NCBI GenBank assembly: GCA_016165875.1
Contig: JABBOT010000022.1
Span: 2,569,333 to 2,633,332 of the forward strand
DNA from: Acanthopleura granulata
Taxonomy: Eukaryota > Mollusca > Polyplacophora > Chitonida > Chitonidae
Reading direction: 5' to 3'
DNA length: 64,000 bases
Position 1 is the first letter of the stretch. Every line of letters starts with the position of its first letter. The translations under genes were made by a program, and so were the position numbers. The notes beneath the pieces were generated by a model. The model did no database searches. It was given only the letters and a program-made list of their open reading frames with translations, and was not told where the DNA came from. Shown piece after piece: positions 10,938 to 22,900 of this stretch.

Positions 10938-13900
10938 GTAAGACCACCGGCGTAATTTGGCGATTCTCACCGATGTTATTAGGCTTTTCTCAATTTGACA
11001 ATTCCCACAGATGTGTTTAGGGTATTCTGGCATAGATACTTTGGCTATTCCCACAGATGTGTTTAGGCTATTCTCACAAATGTATTTAGGTTATTCTCTC
11101 ATACGTGTTCAGGCTATTCTCACAATATGTATTTAGTCTATTCTCACAGAGGTACCTTGGCCATTCTCACAGATGATGTTTAGGCCATTTTCACAGAGGT
11201 TATTGGCTATTCCTACAAATGTGTTTAGGTTGTTGTCACAGATGTAGTATGGCTACTCTCTCAAATGTACTTAGGCTATTTTCACAGAGGTAGTGTGGCT
11301 ATTCCCACAGTTGTATTTAGACTTTGTCGTAAAGGTACTTTGGCTATTCTCACATGATGCATTTAGGCTATTCTCACATGATGCATGTAGGCTATTCTCA
11401 GAAATGTATTTAGGCTTTCTCGCACTAACTCCCACAATATATCTATCATATGAAGATCGCCCGGATATCTAAAGACCAATAATGAAAAAGGCGACTGACA
11501 CAAGTCCACATAGTAGTCAATGGTTTCTACATTGACAGGTTTGAAATCTTTTCAAAGGTATACAACTTTCACCTTGACGTTAATAGAAAACTGCAGGAAA
11601 ACAAAACCATCTATACAACAAACCGTTATACACGGAACAGCAATGAGTGCCTATAAACCTCTTGAGAATATATACCACAGCCATGAAGCTGACGGTTGTC
11701 TTTCTATTAGAACGTAAGTCGAAGCCCTCCCCCACAAGAAGAATTTAGATGACCATGGGCATTTTGTTATTTTTTAAAATGTGATACCTTGCTGTGACTC
11801 GGTGCAGCAGAGCATTATGTCGAAGACCATTTGGCCGGTTGCACAAACCATTGTGTAACTACACATTCCACTGTAAATCATACTACTGACTTCACAATAG
11901 ATTTTAAAAATGTAGCACAAAGCTCTTGTAAGGTGCCTGTAACGTTACTAAGTTACGATTGGGATGGAATGCTGTATTTGGGGTTTAATGTGTAGTTCAG
12001 CATCATTTTGATCACATCTCATCAGTGTTTCGTTGAAGCAGGTCAGTCTCAGTCATATACAAATCAGTCATAGACAAATCAGTCATAGTGCTGCTTTGCT
12101 GATACACCCACCGCCTCGGTGGCCTAGTGGTTAGAATGTCCGCCTCATACCAAAGACTTTAAAAATGGTATTTGTTGCTGCCTCACTTGGTGCTCAGCAG
12201 TGACAGGTTAGATTAAGGGAACAGGACTGATCGGCCCGGTGTCAGTTCAGTGTGGCTGACTGGGGTGTCATGCCTGGTGTCAGATCAATGTGGCTGACTG
12301 AGGTGTCATGCCTGGTGTCAGTTCAATGTATCTGACTGGGGTGTCATGCCTGGTGTCATCGGAGTGAGGGTCTTCAGCATTTTTTTACAATTACATGTAG
12401 GGAAATTAGTAACCGTGGAACCCGGGCTGGAATATGACCCAATAAAAGACTGAACCAGGTATAGAGGAATTTATACTCAAAATCTGGCTGAAGCAAAATT
12501 TACAGCGGTCTTTACCTTCTACAAAGATTAACTTAATAATGATAATGATTCTTTGTTTAAATACATGTACAATTATTTGTAAATAATCAAATCATCGGTT
12601 CATCAGACCATTGTGAATTACGACTCATTCTCCGATTTACTTTGTTTCAGGGCATTATTGCGCACTCATTTTCCAGGCGAGTCGGGACCACTTATGTTTG
12701 ACGAGGATGGTGCTCTCGTTCTCTCCAAGTTCAAAATAAAAAGTCTGACGAAGGAGCACCGGCGTCGAGAATGGAAAGACGTCGGCTTTATCAAAGGAGA
12801 TCAGGTGAAACTGAGCCAAATCGTGTGGCCGGGGAAGTATTACGTGGATCCGTTTGGTAAGGAGAAGAAACGGCGCTACCGGGTGGTGACCAACCCTGTG
12901 AAACCATTCGTGATGGTGGAGCTTCCGCATCGCGACTATCGCCGCTGCTACGGTGAGACGCCATGTTTACATGTGACAACCAAAGATAAAGATCGCCTTA
13001 TTGCCATCATGCATGATTACGAGAACGGGATTTTCAACGAGAGTAACCAGTACGAGGTGCGTTGTTGTCGCGGGTTGACGATCGACCTCCTCAACGAGCT
13101 GGCGCGAGACCTGGATTTTGAGTTCACCCTCTACCTTGTCGCGGACAAAACGTATGGAGCGGAAGTGCGTGGAGAGTGGAACGGGATGGTGCGTGAACTG
13201 ATTGACGGCACGGCTCATATGGCTGTGGCTGCAATGAGCATCACTAGGCCGAGGGCCAGGGCTATAGACTTCACAAATCCCTATTTTTTCTCCAGATTTT
13301 CTGTGCTCGTAGCCGATCGAGGAAAAGACACACAAATGCATGCCTTTTTGGAACCATTTTCTATCGAAGTTTGGTTCGCTATAATCTTAAGTGCCACAAC
13401 AGCCGCTATAACTATGGCGTTCTTTGAATGGAACAGCCCCTTCGGTCTCAATCCGTGGGGTAGAAAGCGGAAGCAGAATTACACGTTAGCTTCCGGTGTG
13501 ACTATGGTATATTCAATTCTTTTCGGCCACACGGTGAAAACGAAATCACCGAAAGCTTGGCCTAGTAAAGTGATGCAAAACTTTTGGGCTTTTGCCTGTA
13601 TTTTTATTATCGCCAGTTATACGGCCAACATGGCTTCCTTCATCGCCGGCAAATCGTCGGGACATCATTATCAAAATATATATGATCCTAAGGTGAGTAG
13701 CTTTCGCCTTACGCTGTACTTATCTTGATTACCATGCGTTATTCGTATATTCCATGTCTTACTTGACGAAGTGACGTTTTATCATGCAATCTCTTACAGC
13801 ATACCCATCCATAGAGAACTTATATGCATTATTCATAAGCTTTTAGGTACATGGGAAATATATACCATGTGAAAAAAAACAAGCCTATAAAAGTCATGAA

Positions 13901-16900
13901 ATTCAGGTGGCCCAGTGGCAGTCAAGTGCAGCTGTGTACCTGTGTGGGGTAGTAAAGTTTATGGGAAAATATGCATGCTGTGTGACTGCATACGGAAAAG
14001 GTGCGCTTGTCCTCCGTCAAACCACAATATAAGGTCTTGCATTGCCTTGTTCAGACGTCGTAACAAACAATCGTATCCCACTGGTCAACCATGATGACCA
14101 TTGCAGGTCAGTAATAACACCACCAATATCGAAAACAACATTTAACACAAATCACCGATGAGCTAAGGAATATGCCAGTTTACAGTGATTCTGGAAAGTA
14201 ATGTGCAGTACGCGTGTAAATTTAGTCAATATCCAAATCGTGAACTCGTGATAGAATGCTGTTCATATATTTTAAGCGCGGCGACATTATTCAATATGCC
14301 TTTGTTAACACCGTGATGAAACAGAGATTCCAATCACTAAGTCCGTTTTTGTTCGCAAGAGAAGTATTCCCATTATAAGATGACTAAGAAGACATTTTAA
14401 CAGTTCGGCTGATTGCTCCTGAAATGTCAAGAGACGATTGGCTTAGAACTTCTATAATATAATTCTAATGATCTTACTACGGGGAGATTTAGAGGCCAAT
14501 ATTATATCTCTATGCAGATATGTCGCTTCCGAGGACTGAAGAGAAAGTTACACGGTCAGTCCGTTCACTATTGGTTTAAACGAGTTCTTGCCTTTGGTAT
14601 TTTGGGAAGGAACTTGGTGGTTTCATCCATATGTTTGTTCAAACGATGATTTCGATAGGTCGCTAAAGATGGCAGAAGGTTCCTATCAGACGGGTTCTTG
14701 GGAGGTGGTTGGAGTAGACATGTAAGTGACATGGACATTAGACTAAAACCCCAACGGACAGTCCTGATTTCACCGGTGGCGTGTGACTACTTACCAACTG
14801 TCACACCACAGTCCCTGCCTGCTCTGATTTTACTCGCTGTTTCGTAGCTTTGTTGTTGTCTTTTTTGTTTCTTTATTTGAAGCGATGCAGATGGTGGAAG
14901 ACATCGTGAGCAGTTACTAGATCTGAATTCAGTGTTCGATTTATTTATTGATTGATTGATTGTTTAATGCCACAATAAAGGATTTGTCATTTTTATGATG
15001 GCAGTCAGTATTATGGGCGGAGGAATCCGGCGTGCCCCGGGGAACCATCGACCTTTACAGGTTGATGGGGACCTCCTTCCCCACATGCGACGTAATAAGT
15101 TGCACACGATATTGGTGAAAGTCCATGCTTTGTCGACAGCTTATCGTCTCCAAGGTCCCAGAAACAAGTGGGTGAATCTACATGTAGCCTACTTTTGAAC
15201 GCGCAACATAGTATGCCAGCCACTGAAAGTCAAGGCGTTGTCGACAGATTATCATCACCAAAGTCCCAGAAACAAGCGGGGGGCTACATGTAGCCTACTT
15301 TTGAACGCGCAACATAGTATGCCAGCCACTGAAAGTCAAGGCGTTGTCGACAGATTATCATCACCAAAGTCCCAGAAACAAGCGGGGGGCTACATGTAGC
15401 CTGCTTTTGAACCCGCACCATAGTGTCCCAGCCATTGAAATGCAACTGAATTCACTGAGATTGTACCTCTGCATCGATGTGTAGATGTTCACGTAGAGCG
15501 ATACGTTGCTCAATGGAGACCGAGGCATTGTTTCTGTGCCAGCGTAGTAATTGTGTGGTGGTCCTCTGGCGGTTCCGTGTCGCCATTATCAGTCGAAGTC
15601 CTGTCAGATTTCCACTGTAATATTTGTAGGCAAGGCGAGAAAGTGTGTAACCAGCGAGCTAATTTGTTACTCCCAAAAGCATTTCGCCCGATTTTTGACT
15701 GGCTAATTTCGATACACCCTTTGTCCTTGGTAACATAATGAACTGTAGAACGACGCGCCGTTTATACTCTCTTGTGCATACTGATAACACGCTGTCCATA
15801 CAGGCTTGTCGGTGGCCTCTTATTGAACTGCCAGAGTTGTCTCCCGTGGCAATGGCCCGACCTGCCTGAGTTGATTTGAATACTTCTTTATTTGACACCA
15901 TATTTAATTAATTCACGGTGAGCTTGTGCTTGCGATGGTAGAGATGATGTTGTACGCCTGGGGCATAATGTCCGAAAAAAAGCTTGAACTGGGTCTCAAG
16001 TGGTGTGAGCAACAATACGTAAAACGTATAACCGTGAAGAGGACGTGATGATGAATGTTTAATTGACCTAGCCGAAAGTTACATATTACATTCATTACAT
16101 TAAAGTGTTTCCGTGGAATTTCTAGCTTCTACACAGAGTTCAAAATTATACTGTTTCACAGAATTATAGTGTCTCATGTTTGGACGATCTATTAAGGCGA
16201 AATAATTAATTTAACGGTTTAGCATTTTACACCCAAACCAATCTAAGCAAGGAAAATGTGATGAAGCCATGAAACCCGGAAAGAGAAGGTGTTGAGGGAT
16301 CGAAGTGAAGATATTCGTGTACATCTATTGCTGGAATTCGGCCAGTGAACTTGATTTTGAATCCGTCTGTTTGTCTGGTTCGCAGATTTGCGGTATTCTT
16401 TTGACATCTCATCACGAAAGTAGGCAGTTCAAGCTATCCTTAGATGGACACTAGTCAATGCACTGTTGGGTGTACGATAGTGAACTTCATTCTCTTTTCC
16501 CATAGACATCTGTGCACCTCTTGTTGTAAAAGTATAAAAATACAGTTGTTCCTTTGGTAGACATCACTACAAAATCACATTTACTGATATTGCTTCACTA
16601 TTTTATGTTGTAATGTGGTTCTTGTCCCTGCTCAGTGAAGCCGGAGGTTCGAATCCAGCTCTGGTGGTTTTATTCCGCTACAGCATTAAGTCAAATCGTT
16701 TGTCAAGTACCTGGTGAAATTCAGTTGCTTACTGGCAGCTTGAACACTGGTACCTGTTCCACAAAGCGATTTTGGGCTGAAATCCAAAAATCTAATCTTT
16801 TCTAGAAAAAAATATATTTGATCCTGGATGCTCAAACATGGCTGAAATCGCTCTATCACAGCATAAAATCAGTGGTCAAACAGCCCAATATCGCTTTGTG

Positions 16901-19900
16901 AAACAGGACCCGTAAACCGAACTGCCGTCCCACAAATGTGAAATTACTGAGCATTATAATATCAGTAAAAAAAATAAAGAAGTTATATATTACATTAGGT
17001 TTGCATATGAAGCTGAACATCCCAACAATTTTAATACTATGTCCTATTTACAAGGTTTATTAAATGTTTCGTTGAACTGTAGGATATTTGTACTTTAAAA
17101 CTGCATAACGTCCACTCTTGTTCATTCCACAAATCAGATTAGCATTATATATCTTCTGTTACCGCAGCTTTCAAAAATTATCATCAGTTTGGCTTTGAGA
17201 GCATCGTAGTTGATTTCACGATATCTGATACTGAGATAGTTGTTCTATTGCCACATCTGTTGGTTAAGCAGCCTCGGGTAAGGTAAGTCCTCGATATCCT
17301 TTCAAGCCCTCTTGGGACATCAATCAGGAACACCTGATCTCTTGTACTTCAAGGATTCACATGGGTTGTTTTGGTTCTTTATGGGACTCTCAGCGTGCCA
17401 TGTGAAGGAGTCACAACTTGATCTGGTAGACGCGACATCCCTGCTAATACCCGATGAAACAGTTGTCATGAAACAGGAAACACGCATATACATGTAGTTG
17501 CCAAGAGGCCATTAATGAAACTGACTTTCCATTATTTGTGCTTACTATTTAAATGTGCTAGATAACAGAAGAAGGGTCGTATTACAAGTGAAGCCAGCTT
17601 GACGCAAACGTGCATTATTTTCATCTCTACTTCCCATCTTACAAGATGAATGCCATTCTGAGGCCAACGTGCATTTTTTTTTCACTTCTACTTCCAACCT
17701 TACAAAATGGAGACTATTTTGACGCTAACGTGTAGCTTTTATCGTCACATGACCTTCACCCTAGAGAAAGGAGGTCATCTCGTTTAGATTTATAGTTCCA
17801 TGTGTACAGTCCTACAAAAATGGGTCATCTTTAAGTAGGCGTATAGTTTCAATGATTCCCTCGCACGCATTCTACCGACGCATACTCCATCTGAATATAC
17901 ATGTACATTGTTGTTAATGTGCCTGCTCGCAATCCTACAGAACCGAGGCCGCCTTGAGGCGGACGTGCGGTTTTCGGCTTCGATCTCAGCATCCTGCAGT
18001 GAGTGTACATGATGTTACCAGTAGATCTGTCCTTACGTGAAGTTTGTCCTTGTCAGGCTGTTCAACCCCACGTTTCAAACATGTCAAATGTTTTAATGGT
18101 TGGTAAACAACTGGTACCGAGAAAAATCAATACTGGACGTTTGGAGAGACGCTTCTGATTGGTTTGTGCCATAGATACCACCTTGGAAATTGCTCACTGG
18201 GTAAGGTCAGCTGATCCAATTCGGTCCAGGGAGATGTGTTACTAGCTGGACAGTTGCACACGCCATAAGAGGCGAAAACTGATATCCATGGTGCTCAGCT
18301 TGTTTCTTCACATAAGCGCAAGACACAAAAATCCGTAAAGCAAAGAAGTTTCATGTTATGATGTGTAACGTATACACTAGTCAACGTTTCGGTGCGTTAG
18401 TTAATTGGAAACGAGTTACATGAGGGATGGGGAATACAGAGTGTCTGTTCTTATTATATCGGAAGTTTACACTGAAGCAGTGAGCCGTTTAGCAAGGAAG
18501 ATCCTAATATCGATGTAACCTTGATCCATATCCACAACAACCATTAGCGCCAGTTTTCTCAGTTGTATAAGAATAAACTCTATATACGTTACAAAAAAGT
18601 GCAATAAAATACATTATCGTTTGTGTAATTTCAGAGATATATGTATAACTTCATGAATCTGTGATTTGGGGTAGACGTGAGCGGTGAACGATGTGATTGA
18701 TTTATTTACGTATTGATTAAAAATATAACCGCGCCTCGAGGAACTGACAGTAATATAAAGTGGTGAAATAATTCGTTTCTCAGAAGTTCATGGGATTTCG
18801 AACACAGAATGCTGTAAAACTATAACTCGATAACATGAGGGCACTAATATCATGAACTCAGTCTAGCAAATATTTTGTGAGATCAACACCTTTACAGTCG
18901 TGTGGTGTTTTTATTACAGAAAGAGGTAGCAACTCAATGATACACGGCATTTAAAGAAAGCCCAAGAATTTGGTTATTAATGATATAAAATTCTGATTTT
19001 TCTGTCATGCCTGTCACTAGAAAAACACGTTTAATCTTACGCTTTATATAGAAAACACGCCTTCCACTTCGACGCAGGTATTGTTTGAGTCCATGTCACC
19101 AGTAGCCAATCAAAACGCTTTTTACATAGAGCCCTTGAAATGTCGGTGAGGTACAGGACGCACCATAGCCTTTTTTTCTCAATGCGAACAAATTCTTAAT
19201 ACCACATTGAATTTTTAGTGATTTCTAACTAATGAAAGGCAGACAAATTAATATTCAGGAGTAGACATCTGATATTAAACTTACGTCACTTGATTAGTAG
19301 TAAATTTTTAAGTTTTCCACTTTTTGTCTGTCTTTAAAATAACATTCTATCATATCAGTAAAATGTTTAACCCAGGAAGCATAGACCAACGTCTAACCCA
19401 AAACGAACGAAGCATGCAAGTTTCTCATGCAGGCAATAACCGACAGCGTTCCATGTGACACTTTGACTCGTCTAAAGGTTAAACAGGTAGTTGTCAAACA
19501 TATATCCTGTGTTCACCAACAAAAAACAATATTACATGACCTTTTCTGAGGTATCCAGCGTACGAGGTCGAGAGAAAAGGGATAAAGTTTTATGCTTTCA
19601 GGTAGGATCCCTAGATTCATAAGATCTGACCTTGTGATCACCTGTGGCTCCTCGTGCTTACAATGGTATGACACATTAGGAAAACGCTGGACTGGTACAT
19701 GACAAAGTTGAGGGGGTTATAGCTCCATTATTTTACCAAATAACCACGTAAAAATATCTATACATTAACGGTTTCCTCTAAATTTCAGATGTATTTGCAA
19801 GGAAATCTAAAAGTTTGCTATTTTTTCGAAAATACCATAGATATATGTAAGAAAAACGGCTGGGCCGACTGTTTCATAACTGGGCCTGCGAGCTCGTCTT

Positions 19901-22900
19901 CAAAAAGTCGGCCCGTCCGAGTTTACCATAGTCCGGAATATGGCGGCTTTTGGAAAACCACTGACAAATCATTTAATGTTTTCCACTAAACAGCAATGAT
20001 GTGAAAGTTTTGCACTTTGATAACAAAAACAGAGCAGCTTTTATGACATGTAAAGTTCAATAATTGCTGCCTCTTCCTTTAATGACGCTTTCTCGCGCGT
20101 CGTTCGCTTTAAAAAAACGCGAGAAAGCGAGACTGGTCGCGTGTGGTCGCACATCCGTTTACCAATCATATGTAACACTAGTAATAATGTACATGGTGTT
20201 CCTACTTCTTCCTAATTTGGTCACGTCAAGACATACTGGATTCTAATTCCGCATCCGGGCATTTGGGTATGAGGTTCCTTTCACTAATCATCTTACTGCC
20301 AGAAATATGCTTTCTCTGGCAGTTTGGTCTATATGAGATGAAACAACTGGGCACAGTATTGTTCTGCACAGTACAAACATGTACTTCTAATTTAGCTATG
20401 TGGTCAACCCTAGGCGGCAGGAACAAATGAGGTTAAATTGTAGCCCAGAGAATAACATGAAAATACTGTTTTTCGAACACGCATACATGCGTGTGGAAAC
20501 AGACAAATGGCCTGTTTAGCTCAATTTATTGCGTGACACAGAACATTTATTACACTTTTCCAATTTAGCTTTTACTTCCCTGCAGATTTTATGTTTTTAA
20601 GCTTGGAATACATTGTTTTATGTTGTTCCCTTGATACAAGCACTCCAACAACACTATAGAAATGCCCAATTTCGACCGTATGCTTCAAGCATTCCAGGAC
20701 TCCAGCTGAACTTGATCGAACATATGAGACATGATGAGACCCCTCGCATATTTAACCACAACCTCATCCAAAAAGTTTAATAATCTTTTGGCAAGTTGAG
20801 GATTTGATTAGTTCAACAATTTCTTGAAGAATTAATAAACCTGATGAAGCATTATCCAGCCACTACTTACACATCTCGCATTGGCAATGACTGGATTGAA
20901 CTAGGTTCAACAAATAATTACATAATTGCTCCATGGAACCTGTGAAACCCTCACTGGAATGGCGTATTTCACCAATATACCTGCGCATTCAATCTTAAAA
21001 ACATATTCATATGTAGACTGTTGTTGTTACTTCCTGTCTGCCCATCATAAAGAAAAATCTTTTCTGATTTGATATTGGATACTTATTAATTTGATACGGA
21101 GTTAAGTTATCTGGCCACGTCATTTCTGACTGTTGGAGTGAGGTGGTAAACGTAGCTCTATGCGATGTGTCTAACGTGACAACATGAAGACGTGTAAATA
21201 CCTAACATGTGTGATACCTTCATTTTTACGTGAAAATGTCATATCGACCATCCCCTTATCCAGCAAGGTATTCACCTGTGCTACCTTCCATGGTATGTCA
21301 TATTCAGCAACTCCTGTAAATGTACTGATACTGTACGTTGTAGGTAGACTAAACATTTTGGGGAAGAATGCCTGTAAATTCAATGAAACTTCACCTGCTA
21401 CGCCATATTTCTTCATGCATAAACGACTTTTCTTCCAGGTGATTTCTTTATTTATTCAGGCCTTAGAATAAACTATAAGCTTCTTATTGCTGTAGAAATA
21501 CTCGTCAGTAATACATTACTTCGTCACCTTTTCCGCGTCAGTTGTTGAGGTCATCTTTAGATCATAGATCAGACCTTCATGGGCCAGAGCCTCCAGCACG
21601 GTAAACGCTGTATATCATTGGTCAGCGGTGGCTGCTCTAATTGACAGACATCTGTTTATGAAGATAAGATACATGTCTAAATGCAGGCATCGAGTTACTC
21701 TCGTAGTTAACATGCAACGCCTTTTCCTCAATGTCTTGTCTCGTTGTAAAGAACGCGTTTACAGCGGCCCCATATTAAACCGGATACGGGATAGAGAATA
21801 TGTTAATACAGTGAGAAAATTACTAAGGGATTTGGCTGTCCCCAAGGCGGTAAGAAATGGAAGTCAGTGTGCGTAAACGGAATAAAGAGCGTAACGCTAT
21901 GTGTAGGGCTCGTTCTATTGACTCCCATGATGCATCGGGGAATAAGTCAGGTCAATTACGGAATGATTGACAGGTGTAAATAGAGCTAGACACAGCGAGC
22001 TTTCTGTCGCCCAGGTCTGCAGCCCCGCTGGGTAAATCACTCCTTACAGATCCATTTGCGCGTCATCAATATTTCCAGACAGTTACTGAGGTAAACTGCG
22101 ACCTCGCGGATGAGTTTGCTTGCTAACCAATCGGTTTAAATAGTTTAACAGCGTAAGAAAAGAAATTCAGTTAGCAAAATAGAATTTAATGGACTACAAT
22201 TTCCGACGCAATCATCGGTGTATCACTCATGGCTAGAGTAATCTCCGATGTCAGCCCTGCTTTGTCTTTTACACAATCGTTCTCATGTACCGGACATTAC
22301 TCATCTTCTTTACCTAAATCTGCTTAAGCCATGGTGTTTGAGGACGTGTACGTTGCCACTATTTAATAGGATAAATAGGATTCAAATAAAACAGACAAAG
22401 GAAGGAATTAATAACCCTGTTAATACAAGAGAACCAAATGGTATAACTTAGGGAGTAACCAATGAGTACTGCGTGAATGTAACTGAATCAAAGGTTCTAA
22501 TGTGTGGAGCAACTGATGAGTGCATAGTCCTGTGAATTCAACTGAATCAAATATTCTAATGTTTGGAACAACCGATGAGTGTATTTCCCCGTGAATGTAA
22601 CTGAATCAAAGGTTCCAGTGTGCGGAGCAGCTAATAAGTGTGTAAACTCCGGAAAAAAACCGGAAATCTAATTGCAAGCGGGCACGCATATCTTTTTCCA
22701 AATAGAATATCCTTTGCCACGTAATGACGATTCGGATTAATGGTGCACTGGTTAGTGTTCTCTTGTAGCGCATGTGCACAACATAAACAGTTTTCCCATT
22801 CAGTGTGTCGTAGCAGATAGGAAAGACTAAAGGAGAGAGAGTAAAACTTGAGCATCGACACGTAACCTATGAAATTCGGCCTCTTCTTAGTTTACCTACT

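Larger units (their letters stand above)
10938..12650 (+). other. GRIN3 intron with repeat and SINE
   Basis: A 1.7-kb intron with a GTAAGA donor and a TTTGTTTCAG acceptor. It contains a degenerate tandem repeat (10955-11425) and a SINE-like copy with a small tandem tail (12106-12360). No further exon seen. Confidence 0.8.

Noticed and set aside
12655..13341. Three - strand open frames (62 to 124 residues)
   Set aside because: They are antisense shadows of the receptor exon, where + strand codon bias keeps the other strand open.
16620..16670. tRNA-like B-box
   Set aside because: GGTTCGAATCC is present but no cloverleaf or A-box at the right distance was found; a SINE remnant is more likely than a tRNA gene.
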